A stretch of 64,000 nucleotides of DNA from Caballeronia sp. dw_276 (GTDB taxonomy: Bacteria; Pseudomonadota; Gammaproteobacteria; Burkholderiales; Burkholderiaceae). This document shows positions 45,527 through 54,785 of this stretch, piece by piece. The DNA lies in NCBI RefSeq assembly GCF_018449635.1, contig NZ_JAAVUV010000008.1:62001-126000 (forward strand), in the 5' to 3' direction. The notes under the pieces were generated by a model, which was not told the DNA's origin, did not search any database, and was given only the letters and a program-made list of their open reading frames with translations. The translations under genes and the position numbers were made by a program. The first letter of the stretch is position 1. Every line of letters begins with the position of its first letter.

Positions 45527-46255
45527 ATGACGGTCTATTTCATTGGCGCGGGTCCCGGCGATCCCGAACTCATCACCGTAAAAGGGCAGCGTCTCGTGCG
45601 CGCGTGCCCCGTGATCCTCTACGCCGGATCGCTGGTGCCGGAGGCGGTGCTGAGCGGGCATCGCGCGGAAATCTGTGTCAACACCGCCGATCTTCACCTC
45701 GATGAAATCGTCGCGTTGCTCGAAAGCGCGCATGCCAAAGGGCAGGACGTGGCGCGCGTTCATTCGGGCGATCCATCGTTGTATGGTGCGATCGGCGAGC
45801 AGATTCGCCGCTTAAACGCGCTCGGCATTCCATATGAAATGGTGCCGGGTGTGACGGCGGCGGCGGCCTCGGCGGCGGCGCTCGGATGCGAGTTAACGTT
45901 GCCCGGAATCTCGCAGACCGTGATCCTCACGCGCTTCGCCACCAAGACATCCATGCCCGAAGGCGAGCAACTCGCCGATCTCGCGCGCCATCGCGCGACC
46001 ATGGCGATTCATCTGGGCGTGCGTCATATCGAGCGCATCGTCGCCGATCTGATCCCGCATTACGGCGCGGATTGCCCTGTCGCCGTGATCTTCCGCGCGA
46101 GTTGGCCGGATGAAGAGAAAATGCTCGGAACGCTCGCGGATATCGCCGGGAAAGTGCTTGAAAAAGGCATCGAAAGGACGGCGCTGATCGTAGTTGGGCA
46201 CGTGCTGAATGCCGAGGGATTCACGGATTCTTCGTTGTATCGGAAAGTACTCTGA
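45527..46255 (+). CDS. cobM: Precorrin-4 C11-methyltransferase
   Basis: A 242-residue tetrapyrrole methylase with [19 protein letters not shown] at the start, CPVILYAGSLVPEAVL typical of CobM/CbiF, VHSGDPSLYGAIGEQI and the LTLPGISQTVILTR segment. It methylates C11 of precorrin-4. It follows cobK by 10 bp and ends the operon just before a strong hairpin. Confidence 0.95.
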   Translation: MTVYFIGAGPGDPELITVKGQRLVRACPVILYAGSLVPEAVLSGHRAEICVNTADLHLDEIVALLESAHAKGQDVARVHSGDPSLYGAIGEQIRRLNALGIPYEMVPGVTAAAASAAALGCELTLPGISQTVILTRFATKTSMPEGEQLADLARHRATMAIHLGVRHIERIVADLIPHYGADCPVAVIFRASWPDEEKMLGTLADIAGKVLEKGIERTALIVVGHVLNAEGFTDSSLYRKVL

Positions 46256-46265
46256 GAATAAGAAA

Positions 46266-46299
46266 AGACGCCGTGCGGGTTTAAAGCCGCACGGCGTCT
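46266..46299. terminator. Bidirectional terminator between cobM and terC
   Basis: AGACGCCGTGCGG and CCGCACGGCGTCT form a perfect 13-bp stem with an 8-nt loop. On the minus strand it is followed by TTTTCTTATT, a good terminator for terC. On the plus strand it lies 11 bp after cobM without a T-run. Confidence 0.9.
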
Positions 46300-46313
46300 C
46301 CACCATCAACGCA

Positions 46314-47051
46314 TCAAGCGCGTTTCTTCTTCGCTCTGCGCGACAGCATGTTCAGCCCCTCGACCAGCGCCGAGAACGCCATCGCCGCGTAGATGTAGCC
46401 CTTCGGCACGTGCGAGCCGAACCCTTCGGCGACCAGCGTCATCCCGATCACCAGCAGGAAACCGAGCGCGAGCATTACGACTGTCGGATTCCTGTCGATA
46501 AACCGCGACAACGGACCCGCCGCGAACATCATCACGGCCACCGCCGCGATCACGGCCACGAACATGATGGGAATGTGCTCGGTCATGCCAACGGCCGTCA
46601 CGATGCTATCGATGGAAAAAACCAGATCCAGCACCAGAATTTGCCCGATCGCCGACAACGGCGTGATCGAAGCAGCCTTCACCGGACCGTCTGATTCGCT
46701 GGAATCATGCGAAACGTGGTGATGAATTTCCGTGGTCGCTTTCCATACCAGGAACACGCCGCCCGCAATCAGGATCAAGTCGCGCCAGGAAAAATCATGT
46801 CCGAACGCCGTAAAAATAGGCGCCGTCAGCCGCACGATCAGCGCGACCGTGCCAAGCAAGCCGAGCCGCATGACGAGCGCGAGCCCGATTCCCAGGCGCT
46901 GCGTGCGCGCCCGGTGCGCTTCGGGGAGCTTGTTCGTAAGAATCGAGATAAAGATCAGGTTGTCGATGCCAAGCACGACTTCCATGACAACGAGCGTCGC
47001 CAAGGCCGCCCAGGCGGTGGGATCACTTGCAAGTGCAACGAGGTAATCCAT
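46314..47051 (-). CDS. TerC-family integral membrane protein
   Basis: A 245-residue, seven-helix protein of the TerC/YgjT group. The signatures [20 protein letters not shown], with its acidic residues in the membrane, and [18 protein letters not shown] are intact. TerC proteins are linked to tellurite resistance and, more recently, to manganese export or metalation of secreted enzymes. Which applies here cannot be told. The positively charged RRAKKKRA tail is cytoplasmic-like. It is a single-gene unit ending at the hairpin before cobM. Confidence 0.9.
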   Translation of the reverse strand: MDYLVALASDPTAWAALATLVVMEVVLGIDNLIFISILTNKLPEAHRARTQRLGIGLALVMRLGLLGTVALIVRLTAPIFTAFGHDFSWRDLILIAGGVFLVWKATTEIHHHVSHDSSESDGPVKAASITPLSAIGQILVLDLVFSIDSIVTAVGMTEHIPIMFVAVIAAVAVMMFAAGPLSRFIDRNPTVVMLALGFLLVIGMTLVAEGFGSHVPKGYIYAAMAFSALVEGLNMLSRRAKKKRA

Positions 47052-47312
47052 GAGATGTCAGGTTTGTCCGGTTATAGGTCACGAATTGTCACGCAATGAT
47101 ACGCGACGTTCGCATCGATAATGTAAGCTTAATGAAATGTTTGAGAGTGTTTCGAGCCGGTAAAAGTTCTCGATCATTCCCGAACAGCGTTTCCTGCATC
47201 GAAAAACTCTTTGACACAATTACGGGTAAACTCTCGGTGCCGTACGCCATTCCTCAGTAGGAATCGCGCCTTTCACGTTCGCTGCCCGATTCGGCAGTCT
47301 TTCGGGTTACGC

Positions 47313-48422
47313 ATGCAGGGAAAATCGCAACGACTCATTGAGCTGGACTTTTTTCGCGGCCTCGTTCTGCTCGTGATTCTCGTCGATCATATTGGCGGCA
47401 GCATGTTGTCCCGCATGACGCTACATTCGTTTGCGCTCAACGACGCCGCCGAAGTCTTCGTTTTCCTCGGTGGTTTTGCGACTGCCACCGCGTATATAAC
47501 GATGTGCGCAAAACGCTCGGAATCGGCCGCGCGCGCAAGGTTTGTCCGCCGCGCCTTTCAAATATATAGAGCATTTCTGATCACGGCCGCGCTCATGCTG
47601 GTGACGAGCTTCGTGCTGCGGCCGTTCTTTGGCGGCGCGCCCAATCTCGCCACGACTGATCTGGACGCGTTCATTGCCGCGCCGTTCACGGCCATCGCGG
47701 ATATCCTGCTGTTGCGCCGACAGCCATACCTTGCTTCCGTCTTGCCGATGTACGCGTTTTTCGCGCTCGCCGTGCCGCTCGTGTTGCCGCTTGCGCGCAG
47801 CAAGCCGTGGCTTCTGCTTGCAGCGAGCGTTGGGCTTTGGGCGCTTGCGCCTCCGGTCGCCGAGTATTTGCCATCGGCGGAAGATTTGTTGTGGGACTTC
47901 AATCCGGCCGCGTGGCAATTGATGTTCGTGATGGGCGTGATCGCCTGTTGCCAGCCGGTTTATCAGCGCGTGAGCGCGCACCGGTTCGGATGGATCGTGA
48001 GCATCGCCGCGCTGGCGATTGTCGCGGGCATGGCGTACTACAAGCTGCTCGTGCTCCCGACTCCCTTCGATGGCGATTTCAAACGCAATCTGGCAGGCGC
48101 GCGCATCGTCAATTTTGTGGCTATCGCGTGGATCGCGGGAGACCTGACGCGCCGTGGCGTGGTCAGGCAAATCGCGCAGTTCTCGCCGTGGGTGAGCGCG
48201 GTGGGCCGCGATGGGCTCGTGTGTTTCGTGGCAGGCGCAGTGATCTCGCTGTTCGTGGATTCGGTGTTGTACACGGTGACGGGCGGGCTCATCGACGTGC
48301 CGTTTGGGCTTGCCGCAGACGCTTTCGCAATCATCCTGCTGCTGGCCATTCCGCATCGTCAGCGTTTGTTCGACGCAATCGGATTCGGATCGATGACCTC
48401 GGCCGCGAAGGCGAAAGGGTAA
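47313..48422 (+). CDS. OpgC-domain membrane acyltransferase-like protein
   Basis: A 369-residue membrane protein with about ten helices. The ATG at 47313 is chosen because the preceding 34 codons of open frame look non-coding and the OpgC hallmark RLIELDFFRGLVLLVILVDHIGG starts right after it (split by normal spacing). The early FALNDAAEVFVFLGGFATA is also typical. OpgC in E. coli adds succinyl groups to periplasmic glucans. The substrate here is unknown and no opgGH genes are nearby. Confidence 0.88.
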   Translation: MQGKSQRLIELDFFRGLVLLVILVDHIGGSMLSRMTLHSFALNDAAEVFVFLGGFATATAYITMCAKRSESAARARFVRRAFQIYRAFLITAALMLVTSFVLRPFFGGAPNLATTDLDAFIAAPFTAIADILLLRRQPYLASVLPMYAFFALAVPLVLPLARSKPWLLLAASVGLWALAPPVAEYLPSAEDLLWDFNPAAWQLMFVMGVIACCQPVYQRVSAHRFGWIVSIAALAIVAGMAYYKLLVLPTPFDGDFKRNLAGARIVNFVAIAWIAGDLTRRGVVRQIAQFSPWVSAVGRDGLVCFVAGAVISLFVDSVLYTVTGGLIDVPFGLAADAFAIILLLAIPHRQRLFDAIGFGSMTSAAKAKG

Positions 48423-48585
48423 CGAAGCGCCTGAAGCGATAATCGAAAATGCGACTAACGGTCTGCGTTTTGAGCGTCGGCTTGCTGGACATGTCGTTGT
48501 TGGACCATCAACCCGTTGAGCAAAATTCACTTAGGCATAGGGCTTGCTAAACCGTTGCGACTTTAACCAAAACAACGGATTTACC

Positions 48586-48759
48586 ATGCTCAAGCTTGCC
48601 ATTCTTTTTGCGGTGATATCGGTTATCGCCGGATTCTTTGGCTTTGGCCGCGTATCGTCGGGCGCGGCGGGGATCGCGAAGATCTTCTTCTTCATTTTCC
48701 TGGTGTTGTTCGTGATCTTCCTGGTCGTTGCCATCTCGGCGGGATCGCTGGTGCTTTGA
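48586..48759 (+). CDS. DUF1328 small membrane protein
   Basis: A 57-residue, two-helix membrane protein: [20 protein letters not shown], a short SSGAAGIAK turn, then a Phe-rich helix. This is the DUF1328 (YtjA-like) pattern. These proteins are common and poorly characterised, often stress-linked. It has its own strong terminator 26 bp downstream. Confidence 0.9.
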   Translation: MLKLAILFAVISVIAGFFGFGRVSSGAAGIAKIFFFIFLVLFVIFLVVAISAGSLVL

Positions 48760-48784
48760 CGGGTTGATTGAACAGCACGCGTAA

Positions 48785-48818
48785 CGAATCGGGGCGCCTC
48801 GCGAGGCGCCCCGATTCG
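48785..48818. terminator. Strong palindromic terminator between DUF1328 gene and eutC
   Basis: A fully palindromic 34-bp element (CGAATCGGGGCGCCTCG and its complement), able to form a stem of up to 17 bp less a small loop, followed by TTTT on the plus strand. It sits between convergent genes and probably works both ways. Confidence 0.93.
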
Positions 48819-48838
48819 TTTTCCACGTTCTATAAGCG

Positions 48839-49660
48839 TCAGTCCGGCGGCAGCGCCGTCAGATCAGGCGCCGACAACAACGCATCGCTATCGTCCTTGA
48901 GTTTGACGCCGGTCAGCTTCAGACGCACGGCTTCGTTGAGCAGATACTGCAGCTTGAAAGCGGCGGCATCGTATGGAAGACCTTCGGGGCGGACGTTCGA
49001 AATGCAATTGCGCTCGGCATCGCTTCGTCCGATCCGCGGCTCGTATGTGAGGTAGACGCCGAGGCTGTCGGGTGAACTCAAACCCGGCCGCTCGCCGATC
49101 AGCACCACCACAATTCGCGCCCGTAAAAGCTCACCGATACCATCGCCGAGTGCAACTCGCGCCTGCCGCGCCACAACGACAGGACCGATGCGCATGCCAT
49201 CCAGCTTCGAGCGCATGCGCTCCAGCAGCGGCACGGCGTGGCGCGTTGCGGCGTAGGCCGACAAGCCATCGGCGACAACGAAAACTACGTCAAAGTCGTG
49301 GCCTGCGTAGTCGCTTAGGCGTGCGGTGCTTTCATCGCTGAGCTTGCGGCCGAGATCCGGCCGGCGCAAATAATGATCGCGATCGGGCGCGGCGCTTTCA
49401 GCGTCGAGCGTATCGAAACCGGCTGCGCGCAGCGATGCATGCAGCGCATCCACGTCGAGCGGTTGATGCACGGCGTCGCGGGCCTGCGCGTGCGACAAGT
49501 TGAACGCGAGCAAGGGCGCGGTTGGCAGGCTGCTGCCGGCGCGTCCCAACGCAATGCGCGCGTTCGTGAAACGGCGCAGCGCGTCCCACGGGCTGGTGTT
49601 GGGCGGAGAAGGTGGGTTCTCGGAGTTTGCGTCGAGATCTGCCATCAGGTCGTGATCCAT
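48839..49660 (-). CDS. eutC: Ethanolamine ammonia-lyase small subunit
   Basis: EutC is the small subunit of the adenosylcobalamin-dependent lyase converting ethanolamine to acetaldehyde and ammonia. The protein is 273 residues from 49660, or 268 from an ATG at 49645 that overlaps the eutB stop (TGATG). Recognisable segments are TNARIALGRAGSSLPTAPLL, LRRPDLGRKLSDES, VVFVVADGLSAYA, and VVVLIGERPGLSSPDSLGVY. It is encoded directly after eutB. Confidence 0.95.
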   Translation of the reverse strand: MDHDLMADLDANSENPPSPPNTSPWDALRRFTNARIALGRAGSSLPTAPLLAFNLSHAQARDAVHQPLDVDALHASLRAAGFDTLDAESAAPDRDHYLRRPDLGRKLSDESTARLSDYAGHDFDVVFVVADGLSAYAATRHAVPLLERMRSKLDGMRIGPVVVARQARVALGDGIGELLRARIVVVLIGERPGLSSPDSLGVYLTYEPRIGRSDAERNCISNVRPEGLPYDAAAFKLQYLLNEAVRLKLTGVKLKDDSDALLSAPDLTALPPD

Positions 49661-51024
49661 TCGAGCAACGGTTGCGGCGCCGAAGGGGTTAGCAATGCGC
49701 CGCGTGTGTCGATGATTTGCATCGATTCAAGCCATGCTTCGAACTCCGGCGCGCGGCGCAGGCCGAGCACATTGCGCACATACAACGCGTCATGGAACGA
49801 GGTGCTTTGATAGTTGAGCATGACGTCGTCGGCGCCGGGCACGCCCATTATGAAGTTGACGTTCGCGACGCCGAGCAGCGTCAGTAACGTGTCCATGTCG
49901 TCGGAATCGGCTTCGGCGTGGTTGGTGTAGCAGATGTCGCAACCCATCGGCACGCCGAGCAGCTTGCCGCAAAAATGATCTTCGAGGCCGGCGCGGATGA
50001 TCTGCCGGCCATCGTAGAGATATTCCGGGCCGATGAAACCCACCACGGTATTCACCAAGAGCGGCTTGAATTTACGCGCGACCGCGTACGCGCGCACTTC
50101 GCAGGTTTGCTGGTCGACGCCATGATGAGCATCTGCGGAAAGCGCGCTGCCCTGGCCGGTTTCAAAGTACATGAGGTTATCGCCGACCGTCCCGCGTTTC
50201 AGCGATAACCCCGCCTCGTACGCCTCTTGCAGCAACGCGAGCGACACGCCGAAACTCGCGTTGGCCTTTTCGGTGCCCGCGATCGACTGGAACACGAGAT
50301 CGACAGGCGCGCCTTTTTCGATGGCGGCGATCGTGTTCGTCACATGCGTTAGCACGCACGATTGCGTCGGCACTTCGTAGCGTTGCCGGAAGTCATCGAT
50401 CATGACAAGCAAGGTCGTGATCGCGCTGAGCGAGTCCGACGCCGGGTTGATGCCGATCACCGCGTCCCCGCAGCCGTACATGAGGCCGTCGAGCATGGAC
50501 GCGGCGATGCCCTTGACGTCGTCGGTGGGATGGTTCGGCTGCAGGCGCACGGACATGCGGCCCGGCAAGCCGATGGTATTGCGAAAGTGCGTGACCACCG
50601 GCCGTTTTTTCGCCGCGAGAATCAGGTCCTGGTTGCGCATCAGTTTCGATACAGCCGCGACCATTTCCGGCGTGAGGCCGGGCGCAATGCGTACGAGCGC
50701 GGCGGTATCGGTGGTGTCGGCGAGCAGCCAGTCGCGAAAATCGCCGACCGTGAGATGCGAAATTTCGGCGAAAGCCTGTGCAGAGTGTTCGTCGATGATC
50801 AGCCGCGTGACCTCATCGCTTTCATATGGGATCACGGTTTCGCTGAGGAACGTGCGCAGCGGGACTTGCGCGAGCGCCATTTTGGCCGCGACGCGCTCTT
50901 CCTCGGTGGCGGCAGCAACGCCCGCAAGCTGATCGCCCGAGCGCTGCGGCGTTGCTCTCGCGAGCAGGGTTTTCAGGTCATCGAAACGATACGTCCGATG
51001 ACCGATGGTCTCGTTGTAGCTCAT
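49645..51024 (-). CDS. eutB: Ethanolamine ammonia-lyase large subunit
   Basis: EutB carries the TIM-barrel active site and binds adenosylcobalamin at its interface with EutC. ATG 51024 (AAGGATC ribosome site) gives 459 residues, the normal length; 22 upstream codons of open frame are dropped. Hallmarks are TIGLPGRMSVRLQPNHPTDD, YGCGDAVIGINPASDS and VGFIGPEYLYDGRQIIRAGLEDHF (split by normal spacing). No eut shell, reactivase or permease gene is nearby, so this is the simple two-gene form that uses free ethanolamine. It depends on the coenzyme made by the cluster 3 kb away. Confidence 0.95.
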   Translation of the reverse strand: MSYNETIGHRTYRFDDLKTLLARATPQRSGDQLAGVAAATEEERVAAKMALAQVPLRTFLSETVIPYESDEVTRLIIDEHSAQAFAEISHLTVGDFRDWLLADTTDTAALVRIAPGLTPEMVAAVSKLMRNQDLILAAKKRPVVTHFRNTIGLPGRMSVRLQPNHPTDDVKGIAASMLDGLMYGCGDAVIGINPASDSLSAITTLLVMIDDFRQRYEVPTQSCVLTHVTNTIAAIEKGAPVDLVFQSIAGTEKANASFGVSLALLQEAYEAGLSLKRGTVGDNLMYFETGQGSALSADAHHGVDQQTCEVRAYAVARKFKPLLVNTVVGFIGPEYLYDGRQIIRAGLEDHFCGKLLGVPMGCDICYTNHAEADSDDMDTLLTLLGVANVNFIMGVPGADDVMLNYQSTSFHDALYVRNVLGLRRAPEFEAWLESMQIIDTRGALLTPSAPQPLLEWITT

Positions 51025-51175
51025 CGCGTGATCCTTGTTCCGGGGCGGCCGTCCAATACTGAAGTATGCGACGTATCCGTGCATGGCCAAAAATGCCTGG
51101 CGCCGTCAGCCGTCCATTTTTCCCCATGCGATAATTCGAAACCCCTCCGATTCGTTCACTTTACAGCGCTGAACC

Positions 51176-52240
51176 TTGAAAAACCTGCTTGTTCCGCTCG
51201 ACCGGCTGGCCGATTTCGACGAAATCATCGACGTCCGCACGCCGCTCGAATTCACCGATGATCACATTCCCGACGCTCTCAACGCCCCGGTGCTGAGCAA
51301 CGAGGAACGTGTGCTTATCGGCACGATGTACAAGCAGGTCTCGCCTTTCCAGGCCGCCCGCGTTGGCGCGGCTATGGTTGCGCGCAACATTGCGCAGCAT
51401 CTCGATACGATCTTCGCCGACCGGCCGCGCAACTGGCGCCCGCTGATTTACTGCTGGCGCGGCGGTACGCGATCCGGCTCCATAACGACCATGTTCAACA
51501 TGATCGGCTGGCAGGCGCGGCAGCTCGACGGCGGATACAAGACGTACCGCCGCGCGACCATTGAGACACTCGCGCACTTTCCGGCGGCGTTTCGTTATAT
51601 CGCGCTGACCGGGCCGACCGGCAGTGGCAAGACACGTTTGCTGCATGCCTTGAGCGAAGCCGGCGCGCAGACGCTCGACCTGGAACGGCTCGCGGCGCAT
51701 CGCGGTTCATTGCTCGGCGCGTTGCCGGGCGAGCCACAGCCGTCGCAGAAATGGTTCGATACGCTGCTTGTCGGCGCGCTACGTGGTTTCGATCCCGCGC
51801 GGCCGGTTTTTGTCGAAGCGGAAAGCCGGCGAATCGGTTCGGTTGCGTTGCCGCTTGCGTTGGTAGAGACATTTCATCGCGCGAATTGCGTTCAGGTCGA
51901 AGCGACCCGCGAGGATCGCGCGGCGTTTCTGCTGCACGACTACGCACATCTTTTCCACGATCCCGAGTTGTTCAAGCAGCAGTTATCGAAGCTGATTGGC
52001 TTGCACAGCCGCGAACGCGTGAACCGCTGGCACACACTGATCGATGAAAACCGTGGTCCTGAACTCGCGCGCGAATTGATCGACCAGCACTACGATCCGG
52101 CCTATACGCGCAGCAGCGGGGCGCATTTCATCGAGTTGCCGCGCGCTGCGCGGGTCCTGTTTCGTCCCAATGACGCTGATGTGATCGATCAGGCGAGGGC
52201 GCTGCTCGTGCAACTCGAGACATCCGCAAGTCCGGCGTGA
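51176..52240 (+). CDS. mnmH: tRNA 2-selenouridine synthase (MnmH / SelU)
   Basis: MnmH replaces sulfur by selenium at the wobble 2-thiouridine of certain tRNAs. The 354-residue protein starts at a TTG (51176). An N-terminal rhodanese domain carries the active Cys93 in LIYCWRGGTRSGS, and a C-terminal P-loop domain has GPTGSGKT at 146-153 followed by GSLLGALPGEPQPSQKWFD. The enzyme needs selenophosphate from SelD, which is not in this window. Read divergently from eutB, it is followed 31 bp later by a permease gene. Confidence 0.93.
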   Translation: MKNLLVPLDRLADFDEIIDVRTPLEFTDDHIPDALNAPVLSNEERVLIGTMYKQVSPFQAARVGAAMVARNIAQHLDTIFADRPRNWRPLIYCWRGGTRSGSITTMFNMIGWQARQLDGGYKTYRRATIETLAHFPAAFRYIALTGPTGSGKTRLLHALSEAGAQTLDLERLAAHRGSLLGALPGEPQPSQKWFDTLLVGALRGFDPARPVFVEAESRRIGSVALPLALVETFHRANCVQVEATREDRAAFLLHDYAHLFHDPELFKQQLSKLIGLHSRERVNRWHTLIDENRGPELARELIDQHYDPAYTRSSGAHFIELPRAARVLFRPNDADVIDQARALLVQLETSASPA

Positions 52241-52271
52241 CACCTTATTCTTTTTAAAAACCAAGACCACC

Positions 52272-53327
52272 ATGCAATCCACTCTTCGACAACCCCGCGT
52301 AGCGCTCGGCTGGATCGTGTTCCTGCTGATCGCCGTCATCGGCCTGTTCTACGTCAAATGGTTTCCGTACTACAACCGCGCGTTCGTGGCGGCGAGCCAG
52401 CATTCCATCGGCAAATCCATTCTGATGGGCACGGCGGCGAGTGCGCCGGAGCCGTCGTGGAAAGCGGCTATCGACTACGCGTTCGCGTACGGCAAAGCAA
52501 TCTGGCAAGCGATGGTGCTCGGGCTCTTGCTCGGCTCCGCCGTGCAGGCGCTGATTCCGCCGCAATGGGTTGCGCGCGCGCTCGGTAAAAGCGGCTTCGG
52601 CAGCGTGGTGAACGGCGGCTTGATGTCCTTGCCGGGCATGATGTGCACGTGTTGCGCGGCGCCCGTCGTCGCCGGTTTGCGTGCGCGTCAGGCAGCGCCG
52701 GGCGCAGCTATTGCATTTTGGCTGGGCAATACCGTACTGAACCCGGCCACGCTGATTTTCATGGGCTTCGTGCTCGGCTGGCAATGGATGGGCTTGCGCC
52801 TCGCGCTCGGCGTCCTGATGGTGTTCGGGCTCGGATACGCCGTGAACCGCATGGTGACGCCGAAAGAAGCGGAGGCATCGCGTGGAGAAATGGCGAAGCT
52901 GGTGGCGGCCGAAGATCCGGGGACCGCGTTCACGCGCTGGATTCGGATTCTTGGGCGCATGACTATCCGGCTCGTGCCGGAGTACATCGTTCTGGTGCTG
53001 GTGCTCGGGGCGGCGCGTGCGTGGCTGTTTCCGCACATTGGTCCGAACATCGATAACAGCGTCCTTTGGATTGTCGGTCTTGCCATTGCCGGCACGTTGT
53101 TCGTGATCCCGACGGCCGGCGAAGTGCCGATCATCCAGGCGATGCTGTCGCTCGGCATGTCGGTGGGTCCCGCGGGCGCGTTGCTGATGACGTTGCCGCC
53201 AATCAGTTTGCCTTCGGTGGCAATGCTGGGCCGCTCGTTTCCGCCGCGCGTGCTGACAGTGGTGGCGGTCGCGGTGGTCGGTTTCGGGGTGCTGGCGGGG
53301 TTGCTGGCGGTGGCGTTGGGGTTTTAG
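52272..53327 (+). CDS. YraQ/DUF318-type permease
   Basis: A 351-residue membrane protein with eight to ten helices, related to the UPF0718 (YraQ) and ArsP permeases. The first half has the conserved [23 protein letters not shown] region, with three cysteines in a helix, and the second half a matching TAGEVPIIQAMLSLGMS repeat. ArsP relatives export organoarsenicals through membrane cysteines, but no ars gene is near, so the substrate is unknown. It ends 246 bp before the HEPN pair. Confidence 0.82.
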   Translation: MQSTLRQPRVALGWIVFLLIAVIGLFYVKWFPYYNRAFVAASQHSIGKSILMGTAASAPEPSWKAAIDYAFAYGKAIWQAMVLGLLLGSAVQALIPPQWVARALGKSGFGSVVNGGLMSLPGMMCTCCAAPVVAGLRARQAAPGAAIAFWLGNTVLNPATLIFMGFVLGWQWMGLRLALGVLMVFGLGYAVNRMVTPKEAEASRGEMAKLVAAEDPGTAFTRWIRILGRMTIRLVPEYIVLVLVLGAARAWLFPHIGPNIDNSVLWIVGLAIAGTLFVIPTAGEVPIIQAMLSLGMSVGPAGALLMTLPPISLPSVAMLGRSFPPRVLTVVAVAVVGFGVLAGLLAVALGF

Positions 53328-53573
53328 AGACGGGTTGGTTGTTCTTTATTGGTGTTCGCACAAAAAACTACAAAATCTTGGTTTCGATGCGACGGGCCGC
53401 AACCGCCCGCCCGTCGCGGGCATTGCGCGATTAGCGTTCCAAAGTTGCAAGGATTCGGAGTACAAGTACGTCTTGCCCGCTAAAAAGGACTTGATTCGCA
53501 GGTACGGCGGTATGGCATGCTTTCAAACGGATATCGACGCGGCACATGGTTCGCAAGACGAAGTTAGAAACCA

Positions 53574-54341
53574 ATGAAAGCAATCGCTCAGCAGAAAAAT
53601 GGCCAGCTGTTTGAAGAAATCAATGCTCTTCAGGCGGCAAGCCGGCACTACCTTGATTCGACGTCTATAAACCCGCTCGTTCGCAGGTGGCGTGCGCTTA
53701 GACACGAGATCGATGCATTGATGAAAGTCGACGCATGTTCAGCATGGGAGCTTGCTGGTGCCTGGAAGGGCCTTTCGGGTGATCTGGCTGCAACTGAAGA
53801 GGCATTTGCAAATCGCACCAAGCTTGGCAACTCGGGGACGAACCGTATCAACTGGATGGTCAATCGACTCAATCTCGGCTTGTTCAGCGGGGCGCAAGCG
53901 CTTTACGCTGAAGTGGGAACCGCGGAGGACGGATATTTCACTCAATTGCTAGAAGAAGGTTGCTGTTCTGGGGCAATTCAACAGGCGGTGAGATTCATTG
54001 AAAGGGCTGGGGAAATGCACATCAAAGGCAACGCTGACCTGACGACCGAAATCATCAAGGCGAACGCCATCTTGCAAGTTGCTGGCCTCTCTGATGCATG
54101 CATTGCTCAACACCTCGACGTTGCTGGTTTGGTTCTGCGCCGTCATCGGATTCGCCCCGATGGGACGCTTCGTGTTACCTCTGCCCCGGGTTATTTCAAT
54201 GGCGTCACCTACGCATTCAAAGTACCCGTCCCGGCAGAGAGCGCGTTTGATATGAATATCGAACTCGCCGAGGAAGAAGACAGGGCTGGTATCGACAAAC
54301 ACGTCGCCTTCGACGTTGTATTCGAGCCGTTGTCGTCATGA
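53574..54341 (+). CDS. Unknown protein paired with a HEPN protein
   Basis: A 255-residue soluble protein of no family I recognise. The N-terminal 60 residues are helical (GQLFEEINALQAASRHYL), the middle is mixed, and the last 60 (APGYFNGVTYAFKVPVPAES onward) look beta-rich and end in an acidic AEEEDRAGIDKH stretch. It has no nucleotidyltransferase GSxxxxxxDxD motif, so it is not the MNT partner usual for HEPN. Third-position GC is visibly lower than in neighbouring genes. Its stop overlaps the HEPN start as ATGA, so the two are translated together. No strong ribosome site precedes the ATG (only GAAG). Confidence 0.7.
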   Translation: MKAIAQQKNGQLFEEINALQAASRHYLDSTSINPLVRRWRALRHEIDALMKVDACSAWELAGAWKGLSGDLAATEEAFANRTKLGNSGTNRINWMVNRLNLGLFSGAQALYAEVGTAEDGYFTQLLEEGCCSGAIQQAVRFIERAGEMHIKGNADLTTEIIKANAILQVAGLSDACIAQHLDVAGLVLRRHRIRPDGTLRVTSAPGYFNGVTYAFKVPVPAESAFDMNIELAEEEDRAGIDKHVAFDVVFEPLSS

Positions 54342-54736
54342 GTTCAAGCCCAAGCGAACTGGTCGATTGCGCTTTGAGCCTGTTGGGCGATGCCCGAAGC
54401 GAGCCGCAGTACCGTACTGTATGTAGCCGTGCGTATTACGGCGCCTTCCACGCGGCGAACTTGTTTCATAACGCGTTGCCGGCTCCCGGAACTGTCGGGG
54501 ACGCACGCGGTCGTCATGAGCAGCTTATCGCTCAACTCGCCAATCCGACTTGCAGCAAGCGCAATCATAAATACTTCGTTTCGCAGGCACTGAGTAAAGT
54601 CCTTCGGACCTTGATCGATGCGCGGGTACGGGCAGACTACCTTATTGATACTGAAGTCGACTTCGGCATGGCCGCAAAGTCGTCCGAGAGCGCGCGCGTG
54701 GTCATGCTCAAGACATCGGAATTTGCAGTGAACTAA
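54338..54736 (+). CDS. HEPN-domain protein
   Basis: A 132-residue all-helical protein with the HEPN signature CSRAYYGAFHAANLFHN. Arg31 and His38 form an Rx6H pair, within the Rx4-6H motif of HEPN ribonucleases. A later RVRADYLIDTEVDF matches the C-terminal HEPN helix of pfam HEPN proteins. Many such proteins are toxins of toxin-antitoxin or defence modules, so a translationally coupled upstream partner could be its antidote or effector partner. RNase activity is inference. A perfect terminator follows 14 bp after the stop. Confidence 0.75.
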   Translation: MSSSPSELVDCALSLLGDARSEPQYRTVCSRAYYGAFHAANLFHNALPAPGTVGDARGRHEQLIAQLANPTCSKRNHKYFVSQALSKVLRTLIDARVRADYLIDTEVDFGMAAKSSESARVVMLKTSEFAVN

Positions 54737-54749
54737 TCCGGTGCTCACC

Positions 54750-54779
54750 GGCCGTTCAATGAAAGTTGAACGGCCTTTT
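54750..54779 (+). terminator. Rho-independent terminator after the HEPN gene
   Basis: GGCCGTTCAA and TTGAACGGCC form a perfect 10-bp stem with a 6-nt loop followed by TTTTA. It ends the two-gene HEPN unit and lies just beyond the convergent DUF2474 gene. Confidence 0.93.
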
Positions 54780-54785
54780 ACTGAT

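Noticed and set aside
47100-47312. TTGACA near 47212 as a promoter for the OpgC-like gene
   Set aside because: The only TAAACT-like -10 candidate is about 10 bp away, too close for a sigma-70 promoter.
53335-53577. An 80-codon frame from a TTG, ending in ATGA overlap with the HEPN partner gene
   Set aside because: No ribosome site before the TTG, no recognisable domain, and poor protein-like composition; the overlap alone is weak evidence. It could be a remnant of transferred DNA.
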